Shown here piece after piece: positions 44,932 through 54,255 of a stretch of 64,000 nt of DNA (its first letter is position 1; the number at the start of each line of letters is the position of its first letter). This DNA comes from Chitinophagaceae bacterium (GTDB lineage Bacteria; Bacteroidota; Bacteroidia; Chitinophagales; Chitinophagaceae), in contig JAIEMP010000003.1 in assembly GCA_019752045.1 (NCBI GenBank), forward strand, positions 458,635 through 522,634. Direction: 5' to 3'. Below the pieces are notes generated by a model. That model did no database searches. It was not told the origin of the DNA and worked only from the letters and a program-made list of their open reading frames with translations. The translations under genes and the position numbers were made by a program.

Positions 44932-47033
44932 TGGAAGTTAAAAAAGACATATTATGGCGTGTGTACCTGGGTTTCCTGGGTCTTGTGCTGTTTGGTGTGT
45001 TAATTCTCGGCAAAGCATTTTATACACAACGCTTTGAAGGGAACTACTGGAAAAGTATGGGCGACAGTATGCATACCAAGATTCTTGATCTGGATGCAGA
45101 ACGTGGAACTATTTACAGTGAAGATGGCAGCATGTTAAGTACATCGTTGCCGCAGTTTGATTTGTATGTTGATTTTGCTGCAGAAGGATTGCGCCAGAAA
45201 AACGGAAAAAACTTTTTTGAAAATATTGATTCGCTTTCTCTTTCATTAGCAGGACTGTTTAAAGATAAAACAGCCGCAACCTACAAAAAAGAATTAAGGC
45301 TGGCTTATAAAAACAAAGACAGGTATTATCCTTTACGCAAAAAAGTTTCGTTTGAAGAGTATAAAGAACTTCGTGAATTTCCGTTGGTGCGTTTAGGAAA
45401 AAACAAAAGCGGATTTATTGCTGAAATAAAAACGAAACGTCTCAATCCCTTTGGTGAGCTGGGTTTCAGAACAATTGGTTTGTACAGAGAAAATTCAAAA
45501 TTAGTTGGACTGGAGCGTTCTTTTGACAGTGTGTTGCGTGGTACAACAGGTAAACGTCTTGTACGTTTTGTAGCAGGCGGTGTTTTGATGCCTGTTGAAG
45601 GATATGAAGTAGAACCGGAGAACGGAAACGATGTGTACACTACCATTGATGTAAATATTCAGGATATTACCGAGCGTGCATTAATGCGTACCATGCAAAC
45701 CAATGAAGCATTAGAAGGCACCTGTATTGTAATGGAAGTGGCAACAGGAAAAATCAAAGCCATTGCAAATCTCGGTCGCACCAAAGAAGGTGTTTATTTT
45801 GAAACAGATAATTATGCATTGCGTACTTCAGAGCCTGGTTCAACAGTGAAGCTTGTAACACTTCTTGCTGCATTGGAAGATAAGCATGTAACCATCAATG
45901 ATAATATTGCAATACACGGCGGGCGGTGGACATTGAATGGCCGTACCATTGTAGATGATCATCACGGACCGGAAGTAACCACGGTTAAAACCGCATTTAC
46001 ACAAAGCTCCAATGTGGCCATGAGTAAACTCGCTTACCAGTATTACACAAGCGATCCCAAAAAATATTACAAGCATTTCAGCAATCTTCATCTCACCGGA
46101 AAAACAGGAATTGAATTGAACGAAGAGTTTAAGCCATTGATCAAAAATCCAAACAAAGCAAAATACTGGCATCCTCAAACGCTTGCCTCATGGGGCTTTG
46201 GTTATGAATTGATGTTATCGCCCATGCAATTACTGATGGTGTACAATGCAGTGGCTAACAATGGCAAAATGATGAAGCCATATTTATTGAATGAAATCAG
46301 AAGTTACGGCACTATTATACGTAAAAATGAACCGGTGGTATTAAATGAAGAAATCGCAAGTGAATCAACAATCAAACAATTACAGGAATGTTTAGCTGCA
46401 GTTTGTACAGAAGGTACCGGAAAAAAACAATTTGAAACAGCAGTATATAAGGCAGCAGGAAAAACAGGTACAGCAAAAGTGAATGATGGTAAATATAAAT
46501 ACAGTGATGGTGTGTATCAGTCGGCTTTTGCAGGATACTTTCCTGCAGAAGCCCCAAAGTATTCCATTATTGTAGTGATCAAGAACAAGCCACATGCAGC
46601 TAATTACTATGGCGGATCTGTTGCAGCACCGGTGTTCAGAGAAATTGCTGATCATCTGTACAAGTACAGTCAGGAAAAACCAATGCCTCTGCAGTTGCCT
46701 GCAATGGCAGATTCAATGATGTACACATTCAGCGGGTTGAAAAAAGAAGTGCAAACGCTTTCAACACAATTCGGTTTTAGTTATACCGATCAACTGGTTG
46801 GTAACTGGAGAAGATCATTCTTAAAAAATAATACAGTTCAATCACAGGTAGTGAATACAGCCGATGCATTTATGCCCGATGTAAAAGGTATGGGTTTAAA
46901 AGATGCTTTGTATGTATTGGAAACAGCGGGTATGAAAGTACAGGTGAGTGGAAAAGGAAAAATTAATAACCAGTCTGTTGCTGCAGGTTCGCCTGTAGCA
47001 AAAGGACAACAAATTGTTTTATATCTCAACTGA
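44931..47033 (+). CDS. ftsI: division transpeptidase (penicillin-binding protein with PASTA domain)
   Basis: FtsI crosslinks septal peptidoglycan. The 700-residue protein has an N-terminal membrane anchor, a dimerisation domain and a transpeptidase domain with the three active-site motifs STVK, SSN and KTGT (SEPGSTVKLV, TQSSNVAMSK, AAGKTGTAKV). A PASTA domain (VKGMGLKDALYVLETAGMKV) follows at the C-terminus. It overlaps ftsL and murE by one base each, indicating translational coupling. Confidence 0.96.
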   Translation: MEVKKDILWRVYLGFLGLVLFGVLILGKAFYTQRFEGNYWKSMGDSMHTKILDLDAERGTIYSEDGSMLSTSLPQFDLYVDFAAEGLRQKNGKNFFENIDSLSLSLAGLFKDKTAATYKKELRLAYKNKDRYYPLRKKVSFEEYKELREFPLVRLGKNKSGFIAEIKTKRLNPFGELGFRTIGLYRENSKLVGLERSFDSVLRGTTGKRLVRFVAGGVLMPVEGYEVEPENGNDVYTTIDVNIQDITERALMRTMQTNEALEGTCIVMEVATGKIKAIANLGRTKEGVYFETDNYALRTSEPGSTVKLVTLLAALEDKHVTINDNIAIHGGRWTLNGRTIVDDHHGPEVTTVKTAFTQSSNVAMSKLAYQYYTSDPKKYYKHFSNLHLTGKTGIELNEEFKPLIKNPNKAKYWHPQTLASWGFGYELMLSPMQLLMVYNAVANNGKMMKPYLLNEIRSYGTIIRKNEPVVLNEEIASESTIKQLQECLAAVCTEGTGKKQFETAVYKAAGKTGTAKVNDGKYKYSDGVYQSAFAGYFPAEAPKYSIIVVIKNKPHAANYYGGSVAAPVFREIADHLYKYSQEKPMPLQLPAMADSMMYTFSGLKKEVQTLSTQFGFSYTDQLVGNWRRSFLKNNTVQSQVVNTADAFMPDVKGMGLKDALYVLETAGMKVQVSGKGKINNQSVAAGSPVAKGQQIVLYLN

Positions 47034-48499
47034 TGGCGTTGTTAAAAGACATATTGTATAAAGTACATCTCCGCAGCGTACACGGATCAACCGGCATTGA
47101 TATCAATGATCTGCAGATCGATTCACGCAATGTTAAAGCGGGTGCTTGCTTTATTGCCATTAAAGGAGTTTCAACAGATGGTCATGAATATATCAGCAAA
47201 GCCATTGAGCTGGGTGCTGTTGCAGTTATATGTGAACATCTGCCGGAGCAGATCAATGAAGCGGTAACCTATGTGCAGGTTGCAAATAGTGCAGAAGCAG
47301 CCGGCTATATGGCCAGCCAGTTCTTTGGAAATGTAAGCAGGGAGATGAAAGTGGTGGGGGTTACAGGAACCAACGGGAAAACAACTATTGCAACTTTATT
47401 ATTTAAAGTGTTCAGTGCATTGGGTTACAGGTGCGGATTGATTTCAACAGTTGAATATCATGTAGGCGACCAGGTATTTCCATCAACACATACAACACCT
47501 GATGTAATTAATCTCAATCAGTTGCTTAAGCAGATGTATGATGCAGGTTGTACTTATGTGTTTATGGAATGCAGCAGCCATGCCATTCATCAACACCGCA
47601 TTACAGGTATTGATTTTGCAGGCGGCTTGTTCAGCAACATTACACATGATCATTTAGATTATCACAAAACCTTTGATGAATACATTAAAGTGAAGAAACG
47701 TTTTTTTGATGAGTTGGGATCAGGTGCATTTGCCATCAGCAATAAAGATGATAAACGTGGCGAAGTGATGTTGCAGAATACAAAAGCAAAAAAACTGTAT
47801 TACGGGTTAAAAAATATTGCTGACTATAAAGCAAAGATTCTGGAGAATAATCTCACCGGTTTGCAGATGATGGTAAATAATGAAGAAGTGCATTTCCGGT
47901 TGATTGGTGAGTTTAATGCGTATAATCTGCTGGCAGTTTTTGGAGCAGCCGTTTCACTGGGAGAGGATAAACATAAAGTGTTACAGGTATTGAGTGGTGT
48001 AACAGGTGCAGAAGGAAGATTTGATTATCTCATCTCAGCAAAAGATCTCATTCTTGGAATAGTTGATTATGCACATACACCCGATGCATTGGAAAATGTA
48101 TTGGCAACCATCAAAAAATTAAAGCGTGGACATGAGCAGGTGATCACTGTTGTTGGTTGTGGTGGAGATCGGGATAAAACCAAACGTCCGGTGATGGGTG
48201 AAGTAGCATGTGAGCTGAGCGACCGTGTGATTTTCACCAGCGATAATCCACGTACAGAAGATCCATTAGAAATACTGGCCGATATGGAGTTTGGGTTAAG
48301 CTCTGCAGCAAGAAGAAAATTTATTTCTATTGCAGATCGCAGAGAAGCCATTAAAACTGCAGTGAGTATTGCAAAGCATGAAGATATTATTCTCATTGCC
48401 GGTAAGGGTCATGAAAAATATCAGGACATCAAAGGCGTGAAGTATGCGTTTGATGATAAGAAGGTATTAAATGAAATGTTTGAATTGTTAGAAAGATGA
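47033..48499 (+). CDS. murE: UDP-MurNAc-tripeptide ligase
   Basis: MurE adds the third residue of the peptidoglycan stem peptide. The 488-residue protein has the ATP-binding motif VVGVTGTNGKTTIATLL, HDHLDYHKTFDEY, and the amino-acid motif SDNPRTEDP. The DNPR box indicates meso-diaminopimelate as substrate. It is followed after 69 bases by mraY. Confidence 0.96.
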   Translation: MALLKDILYKVHLRSVHGSTGIDINDLQIDSRNVKAGACFIAIKGVSTDGHEYISKAIELGAVAVICEHLPEQINEAVTYVQVANSAEAAGYMASQFFGNVSREMKVVGVTGTNGKTTIATLLFKVFSALGYRCGLISTVEYHVGDQVFPSTHTTPDVINLNQLLKQMYDAGCTYVFMECSSHAIHQHRITGIDFAGGLFSNITHDHLDYHKTFDEYIKVKKRFFDELGSGAFAISNKDDKRGEVMLQNTKAKKLYYGLKNIADYKAKILENNLTGLQMMVNNEEVHFRLIGEFNAYNLLAVFGAAVSLGEDKHKVLQVLSGVTGAEGRFDYLISAKDLILGIVDYAHTPDALENVLATIKKLKRGHEQVITVVGCGGDRDKTKRPVMGEVACELSDRVIFTSDNPRTEDPLEILADMEFGLSSAARRKFISIADRREAIKTAVSIAKHEDIILIAGKGHEKYQDIKGVKYAFDDKKVLNEMFELLER

Positions 48500-48568
48500 A
48501 CGATGAGTAATCAGTGATGAGTATGTATTCACGATTCACTACTGACGATTCACGATAAAACGAAATAC
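48500..48568. repeat. degenerate short-word spacer, murE-mraY
   Basis: Words such as GATGAGTAATCAGTGATGAG and ATTCACGATTCACTACTG are repeated with variation, ending just before the mraY start. Confidence 0.45.
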
Positions 48569-49846
48569 ATGTTAAAGAACTTAATCGATTGGTTGAACAG
48601 TATCGGGATTCAATTTCCCGGCGACAATCTGTTCCAGTTTATCACCAGCAGGGTGATGCTGGCAATGGTGCTGTCACTGGTTATTTCAGCTGTATTCGGT
48701 AAAAAGTTAATCAACTATTTGCGTAAACGTCAGGTAGGCGAATCGGTACGTGATCTTGGCTTGGCAGGCGAGCAGCAAAAGAAAGGTACACCAACTATGG
48801 GTGGTCTTATCATCATCGTTGCAATTGTGTTACCTACTTTATTACTGGCCGATGTAAGCAAAGTATACATCATCCTTATGTTGTTTGCAACCATCTGGAT
48901 GGGGATGATCGGTTTTATTGATGATTATTTAAAACTCCGTTCAAAGAAGCTGGCACAACAACAAGGTGCAGCTTATAAAAAAAGTGATAAAGATGGTTTA
49001 GCCGGCTGGTTTAAAATATTGGGTCAGGTGGTGTTGGGTATTGCAGTTGCAACCACACTGATGTTTAATGATTCGGTTAGTGCGTACCGTGAGTTTACCG
49101 GAACTGAATTGCCGGCCGGCAGTGATTATAAAGTTGTGAAAATTGATGGAACTGAACGCATCATGATCAAAGCAAATGATCCTGTTACCACTATACCATT
49201 TGTGAAGAGTCATGAATTTAATTATTCAAAACTGTTGCCCAAAGCTGTGCGTGGTTTCACATGGCTGGTTTATGTGCTGGCTGTAGTTTTTATTGTTACA
49301 GCTGTATCAAATGCATCCAATCTTACAGATGGTATTGATGGTTTGGCCACCGGTGTATCGGCCATCATCGGAATAGGGCTTGGCATTTTTGCATATGCCA
49401 GTGGCAATATGCGATTGGCCGATTATCTCAACATACTCTATATACCGGGCATTGGTGAGTTATCCATTTTTATTGCAGCAATGATTGGTGCATGTATTGG
49501 TTTTCTCTGGTACAACTCATACCCTGCACAGGTGTTCATGGGCGATACAGGAAGTTTAATGTTAGGCGGAGTAATAGCATCACTTGCATTTTTAGTACGT
49601 AAGGAATTGTTGATTCCTATTTTATGTGCTGTGTTTTTTGTTGAAACATTGAGTGTAACACTGCAGGTGAGTTATTTCAAGTACACAAAAAGAAAGTATG
49701 GTGAAGGCAGAAGGATTTTTTTAATGAGCCCTTTGCATCACCATTATCAAAAGCTTGGATTTCATGAGAGTAAAATTGTAACACGCTTTTGGATTGTCAC
49801 AATCCTTTGTGTGGTGTTTGCAATTGTAACGCTCAAAATCCGGTAA
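48569..49846 (+). CDS. mraY: phospho-MurNAc-pentapeptide transferase
   Basis: MraY makes lipid I at the inner membrane. The 425-residue protein has the motifs GMIGFIDDYLKL, NLTDGIDGLATG, FMGDTGSLMLGG and SPLHHHYQKLG. It carries a periplasmic insertion (about residues 170-215) usual in Bacteroidota and absent from the shorter enterobacterial enzyme. Confidence 0.97.
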   Translation: MLKNLIDWLNSIGIQFPGDNLFQFITSRVMLAMVLSLVISAVFGKKLINYLRKRQVGESVRDLGLAGEQQKKGTPTMGGLIIIVAIVLPTLLLADVSKVYIILMLFATIWMGMIGFIDDYLKLRSKKLAQQQGAAYKKSDKDGLAGWFKILGQVVLGIAVATTLMFNDSVSAYREFTGTELPAGSDYKVVKIDGTERIMIKANDPVTTIPFVKSHEFNYSKLLPKAVRGFTWLVYVLAVVFIVTAVSNASNLTDGIDGLATGVSAIIGIGLGIFAYASGNMRLADYLNILYIPGIGELSIFIAAMIGACIGFLWYNSYPAQVFMGDTGSLMLGGVIASLAFLVRKELLIPILCAVFFVETLSVTLQVSYFKYTKRKYGEGRRIFLMSPLHHHYQKLGFHESKIVTRFWIVTILCVVFAIVTLKIR

Positions 49847-50040
49847 AGAAGTTATTGAAAAGCCACAAGGTTTTCAAAAATCCAAACCCAACTGATCCTT
49901 TGTAAAACAGTTTTAAAACCAACTATGTAAAGCCTCTGAGATCCCGTACTAACCCATACTTGTGAAGAGCCTTTTTTATTTCACTTAAAGAAATAAGAAA
50001 AGCTGAAAAACCAAAAGAAGGGCGAAAGGCCAAAGTTATA

Positions 50041-50099
50041 AGGTAAAAGGAAGAGTGTCCTGACCTTAAACCTTAAGCCCTAAACCCTAAACCTGAATT
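50041..50099. repeat. degenerate short-word spacer, mraY-murD
   Basis: The words CCTTAAACCTTAAGCCCTAA and ACCCTAAACC form an imperfect CCCTAAA-like tandem repeat ending at the murD start. The rest of the 253-base gap has nothing recognisable. Confidence 0.45.
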
Positions 50100-51440
50100 A
50101 TGGCACACAAATGCTACATACTGGGAGGCGGCGAAAGCGGATCCGGCGCAGCAATTCTTGCAAAGAAGCAGGGATATGAAGTATTTGTGAGTGATGCCGG
50201 TCCTATCAAAAACATATATAAAGATGAGCTCAGTGAATTTGGAATTGAGTTTGAAGAAAGCATGCACACAGAAGATAAAGTATTGAGTGCAGATGAAATT
50301 GTAAAGAGTCCGGGTATTCCTGAAAAGAGCGATATGATGAAAAAGATCCGCAGCAAAGGAATTCCGGTGATCAGTGAAATTGAACTGGCATGGCGGTTTA
50401 AAGGCAACAGTAAAATTGTAGCCATTACCGGAAGCAATGGTAAAACAACCACCACTGCTTTAACCTATCACATCTGTAAACATGCAGGATTGAGTTGTGC
50501 AATGGTTGGTAACATCGGCATCAGCATGGCCAAACAGGTGGCATTGGATCCTAAAGAAGTATATGTGGCAGAGATCAGCAGTTTTCAGTTGGATGATATT
50601 AAAGATTTCCGTGCAGAGATTGCCATGCTCACCAATATTACAGAAGATCATTTAGACAGGTACGAATACAAATTTGAAAACTACATCAACGCAAAATTTA
50701 AGATCATACAAAACCAAACAAAAGAAGATTTTTTTATTTACTGTCCGGATGATCCTATAACAGCCAAATATCTCAAAAAACTTACAATCTACTCAACCCC
50801 ATTACCATTCACCATGAAACAGGAACCACAAAAAGGTGCTTTTATCAAAGACGGCCACATGACCATTGCGGTAAACGATGATAAAGTAACCATGAGCGTA
50901 GACGATTTTAAGATCAAAGGAAAACACAATCAGTACAACACAATGGCAGCAGGTATTGCAGCGGCTACACTCGGTATCCGTAAAGAAAAGATCAGGGAGG
51001 CGGTTACCACTTTTGAAAGCCTTGAACACCGTATGGAAATGGTGGCAATGGTAAAAGGTGTGGAGTACATCAACGATAGTAAGGCCACCAATATTAATTC
51101 TACATGGTATGCATTAGAAAGTATGACAAGACCAACCATTCTTATTCTGGGTGGTGTAGATAAAGGAAATGATTACGAAGTATTAAAAGAACTGGTACGG
51201 GAAAAAGTAAAAGCCATTGTTTGTCTGGGCTTGGATAACAGAAAAATTCACGAAGCATTTGGCGATTTTGTTTCCTTGCTGGTAAACACAACAAGTGCAG
51301 AAGATGCAGTGAAAGCAGCTTATCATTTTGCAGAAAAAGGCGATGCGGTTTTATTAAGCCCTGCATGCGCAAGTTTTGATCTGTTTAAAAATTATGAAGA
51401 CAGAGGCGATCAGTTTAAGCAGGCAGTAAGAGATCTGTAA
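50100..51440 (+). CDS. murD: UDP-MurNAc-L-alanine:D-glutamate ligase
   Basis: MurD adds D-glutamate to the stem peptide. The 446-residue protein starts with the N-terminal motif ILGGGESGSGAAILAKKQG, and has VAITGSNGKTTTTAL for ATP, ITEDHLDRYEYKFENY, EYINDSKATNINSTW and LLSPACASFDLFKNYEDRG. Family and place in the dcw cluster agree. Confidence 0.97.
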   Translation: MAHKCYILGGGESGSGAAILAKKQGYEVFVSDAGPIKNIYKDELSEFGIEFEESMHTEDKVLSADEIVKSPGIPEKSDMMKKIRSKGIPVISEIELAWRFKGNSKIVAITGSNGKTTTTALTYHICKHAGLSCAMVGNIGISMAKQVALDPKEVYVAEISSFQLDDIKDFRAEIAMLTNITEDHLDRYEYKFENYINAKFKIIQNQTKEDFFIYCPDDPITAKYLKKLTIYSTPLPFTMKQEPQKGAFIKDGHMTIAVNDDKVTMSVDDFKIKGKHNQYNTMAAGIAAATLGIRKEKIREAVTTFESLEHRMEMVAMVKGVEYINDSKATNINSTWYALESMTRPTILILGGVDKGNDYEVLKELVREKVKAIVCLGLDNRKIHEAFGDFVSLLVNTTSAEDAVKAAYHFAEKGDAVLLSPACASFDLFKNYEDRGDQFKQAVRDL

Positions 51441-51452
51441 AGTGGTGGGCAC

Positions 51453-51470
51453 GGTCTTGGCCGTCAGACC
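51453..51470. repeat. short palindrome between murD and ftsW
   Basis: GGTCTTGGCCGTCAGACC is an imperfect palindrome related to the tandem repeats between murG and murC. Confidence 0.4.
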
Positions 51471-51488
51471 AAAAGAAGAAGATAAAGA

Positions 51489-52739
51489 ATGAGTTATATC
51501 AACAACATAACATCAAAGATTCCTTCATTCGGATTAAAGGAAAAAACGCAGGGCGATAAAGTGATCTGGGCCATTGTGATTGTATTGTCGCTGGTGAGTT
51601 TGCTGGTGGTGTACAGTGCTACCAATTCACTTGCCTATAAATTATACAAGGGCAACACGTTTATTTATCTCTTTAAACAAATTGCGTTTATCACATTGGG
51701 CATATTGATTGTGTATTTCGCACACCGTGTGAACTACACCATTTATTCAAGAGTAGCGAAGCTGATGTTTTATATCTCCATTGTGCTGTTGATCTACACC
51801 TTGTTCTTTGGTGCTAAGATCAACGACGGAAGCAGATGGATCAAGTTGCCCATCATCAACCTCACTGTACAAACATCCGATATTGCCAAGCTGGCTTTGT
51901 TCATGTATCTGTCGAGATTGTTATCAAAGAAACAGGATGTAATAAAAGATTTCTGGAAAGGGTTTGTACCCATGATGATTCCTGTTCTTATTATCTGTGT
52001 ATTAATTATGCCGGCCAATCTTTCAACAGCATTGTTAACAGGTGCAACCAGTTTGTTGTTGCTGTTCATTGGTCGTGTAAGTGTAAAACATATTCTGTTG
52101 GTAGTAGGCGTAGCCATGATTCCGGTTTTGTTTTTGATCATTACAGCAAAAGTTTATTACGATAAAGAAGAAGGTAAAACAAAAGAATTGCCTGCCATGC
52201 TTTCTGCAGGTCGTGTGCCTACTTGGATTAAACGTGTACAGGATTTCATGTATGCAAAAAATGATGAATCGCCTTACCAGGTACAGCAGGCAAAAATTGC
52301 TGTAGCAAAAGGAGGTGTGTTTGGTCTAGGTCCGGGTAACAGTGAGCAGCGTAATTTTTTACCACATCCTTATTCCGATTTTATTTATGCCATCATCATT
52401 GAAGAATATGGAATGATCGGTGCAACATTTATTGTTTTCATCTACCTGGTGTTTTTATTCAGGAGTATTCAGTTATTCAGGAAGTGCCCCTATGCGTTTG
52501 GCGCCTTTCTGGCATTGGCACTCAGTTTCACGTTGGTAATACAGGCAATGACAAATATGGCAGTGAATGTGGGATTGTTCCCTGTAACAGGTGTAACACT
52601 TCCGTTGGTGAGTATGGGTGGAAGCAGTTTTCTGTTTACCTGTTTATCTATCGGAATTATTTTAAGTGTAGCGAGGAATGTAGAAGAAGAGGAGGCCCCC
52701 TCTAACTCCCCCAAAGGGGGAGAACCGGCAGCAGCTTGA
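51489..52739 (+). CDS. ftsW: SEDS peptidoglycan glycosyltransferase FtsW
   Basis: FtsW polymerises septal glycan chains from lipid II. The 416-residue protein has about ten membrane segments and the motifs INDGSRWIKLP, GGVFGLGPGNSEQRNFLPHPYSDFIYAIIIEEYG and FPVTGVTLPLVSMGGSSFL. Its C-terminus, APSNSPKGGEP, comes from a GC-rich hairpin repeat (52693-52723) read in frame. Confidence 0.96.
   Translation: MSYINNITSKIPSFGLKEKTQGDKVIWAIVIVLSLVSLLVVYSATNSLAYKLYKGNTFIYLFKQIAFITLGILIVYFAHRVNYTIYSRVAKLMFYISIVLLIYTLFFGAKINDGSRWIKLPIINLTVQTSDIAKLALFMYLSRLLSKKQDVIKDFWKGFVPMMIPVLIICVLIMPANLSTALLTGATSLLLLFIGRVSVKHILLVVGVAMIPVLFLIITAKVYYDKEEGKTKELPAMLSAGRVPTWIKRVQDFMYAKNDESPYQVQQAKIAVAKGGVFGLGPGNSEQRNFLPHPYSDFIYAIIIEEYGMIGATFIVFIYLVFLFRSIQLFRKCPYAFGAFLALALSFTLVIQAMTNMAVNVGLFPVTGVTLPLVSMGGSSFLFTCLSIGIILSVARNVEEEEAPSNSPKGGEPAAA
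52693..52723. repeat. GC-rich hairpin repeat within the ftsW 3' end
   Basis: The sequence starts with GGCCCCCTCTAACTCCCCC and closes with GGGGGAGA. It is the same family as the stop-proximal repeats of the nuo operon, but lies inside the reading frame. Confidence 0.75.
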
Positions 52740-52845
52740 TGGTATAAAACAGGTTGTTGTTGTAAGTTCTTTAATTAATTGTGTTATCAACTCTAGTACT
52801 ACAATGTTCTTCTGTTGCGTCGCACACTTGTACTGAAAGAAAAAA

Positions 52846-54000
52846 ATGAACAATGATAATGATACATATAGTGAGAGTGTTGCCGGTTCCCCCTTCAGGG
52901 GGCGGAGGGGGCTTCATATTCTTTTAGCAGGTGGCGGAACAGGCGGACATGTTTTCCCCGCCATTGCAATTGCAAACGCCATTAAAAAATTGCAACCCGA
53001 TGCAGAAATTTTGTTTGTTGGCGCTAAGGGTAAAATGGAAATGGAAAAAGTGCCGCAGGCCGGTTACGAAATAAAAGGTTTGGATATAGCAGGTTTTAAC
53101 AGAAGTTCTTTGATAAAAAATATTGGTTTACCGTTTAAGTTGGTAAAGAGTTTTATACAGGTGCGTTCGATCATCAACAGCTTTCAGCCGGATGCAGTGA
53201 TTGGAGTAGGAGGCTATTCCAGTTTTCCTGTGTTGCGATTTGCACAGAGTAAAGGCATTGCAACCTTTATTCATGAAAGTAATTCGTTTGCAGGTAAGAG
53301 TAATATCCTGCTGGGGAAAAAAGCAACCAAAGTATTTGTTGCCAGTGATGGAATGGAAAAATTCTTTCCTGCTTCAAAACTGATGATCACCGGTAATCCT
53401 GTTCGTGCTGCAATTAGTCATGCAACAGTAAACAAAGAAGATGGTTTGAAGTTCTTTGGATTGAATACGGATAAAAAAACGGTGTTGGTAGTTGGTGGAA
53501 GCCTCGGGGCTAAAAGCATCAATGAAGCTATTGATGAGGGGATAGATGAGTTTGAACAAAACAATCTGCAGCTCATTTGGCAAACAGGTAAACCTTATGC
53601 AGAGCAGGCCAAGGCAAGAGCAAACGGAAAAGCAAATGTGTGGGTGAATGATTTTATAAAAGAAATGGAGAATGCATATGCCGCAGCCGATGTTGTGATT
53701 TCAAGAGCAGGTGCCATGGCTATTGCAGAGATCTGTTTAGTTGCAAAGCCGGCAGTATTTGTTCCTTATCCGCATGCAGCAGAAGATCATCAAACAGTGA
53801 ACGCCCAACATTTAGTTCAGAAACATGCAGGGCAAATGGTAAAGGATAGTGAAGCAAAAGAAAAATTAGTAAGCAGCATTATTTCATTGGCAACAAATGA
53901 AGAAAAACAAAACGAATTGAAACAACAGATTGCAAAGCTGGGAAAAAGAGATGCAGATAGAATTATTGCAGAAGAGATTTTGAAATTGATAAGGAAGTAA
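52846..54000 (+). CDS. murG: UDP-GlcNAc:lipid I N-acetylglucosaminyltransferase
   Basis: MurG converts lipid I to lipid II. The 384-residue protein has HILLAGGGTGGHVFPAIAIA, VIGVGGYSSFPVLRFAQ, TFIHESNSFAGKSN and DVVISRAGAMAIAEICL. The first 25 or so residues (with SPFRGRRG) are not family-like; they are encoded by a GC-rich hairpin repeat (52886-52914) that has become the start of the gene. No alternative start codon is seen between the repeat and the conserved region. Confidence 0.95.
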   Translation: MNNDNDTYSESVAGSPFRGRRGLHILLAGGGTGGHVFPAIAIANAIKKLQPDAEILFVGAKGKMEMEKVPQAGYEIKGLDIAGFNRSSLIKNIGLPFKLVKSFIQVRSIINSFQPDAVIGVGGYSSFPVLRFAQSKGIATFIHESNSFAGKSNILLGKKATKVFVASDGMEKFFPASKLMITGNPVRAAISHATVNKEDGLKFFGLNTDKKTVLVVGGSLGAKSINEAIDEGIDEFEQNNLQLIWQTGKPYAEQAKARANGKANVWVNDFIKEMENAYAAADVVISRAGAMAIAEICLVAKPAVFVPYPHAAEDHQTVNAQHLVQKHAGQMVKDSEAKEKLVSSIISLATNEEKQNELKQQIAKLGKRDADRIIAEEILKLIRK

Positions 54001-54010
54001 AGAAGTACGC

Positions 54011-54246
54011 TCCGTCAGACGCCCTCGTCGGACGGAACAACAAAAAGAAAAATTAAAATCGGTCTGACGAGGACGTCCGACCTGTCAACATCCGTCAGAC
54101 GCCCTCGTCGGACGGAGCAAAAAAAAAGAAAAATTAAAATCGGTATGACGAAGACGTCAGACCTGGCAACATCCGTCAGACGCCCTCGTCGGACGGAATA
54201 ACAAAAAAGAAAATTTAAAATCGGTCTGACGAAGACGTCAAACCTC
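54011..54246. repeat. three tandem ~80-bp repeat units between murG and murC
   Basis: Units start at about 54011, 54091 and 54172. Each has two palindromes: one starting CCGTCAGACGCC and ending GTCGGACGG, and one of the form GGTCTGACG..CGTC..GACC, joined by an A-rich stretch (AAAAAGAAAAATTAAAATC). The units differ by a few bases. They fill most of the 255-base gap. Confidence 0.85.
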
Positions 54247-54255
54247 GAAACAAGA

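Noticed and set aside
50064..50096. Telomere-like CCCTAAA repeat
   Set aside because: It is short, imperfect and internal, and fits the general pattern of word-repeat spacers in this window.
54011..54246. CRISPR array
   Set aside because: The repeating unit includes the supposed spacers, which are nearly identical between units, and no cas gene is present.
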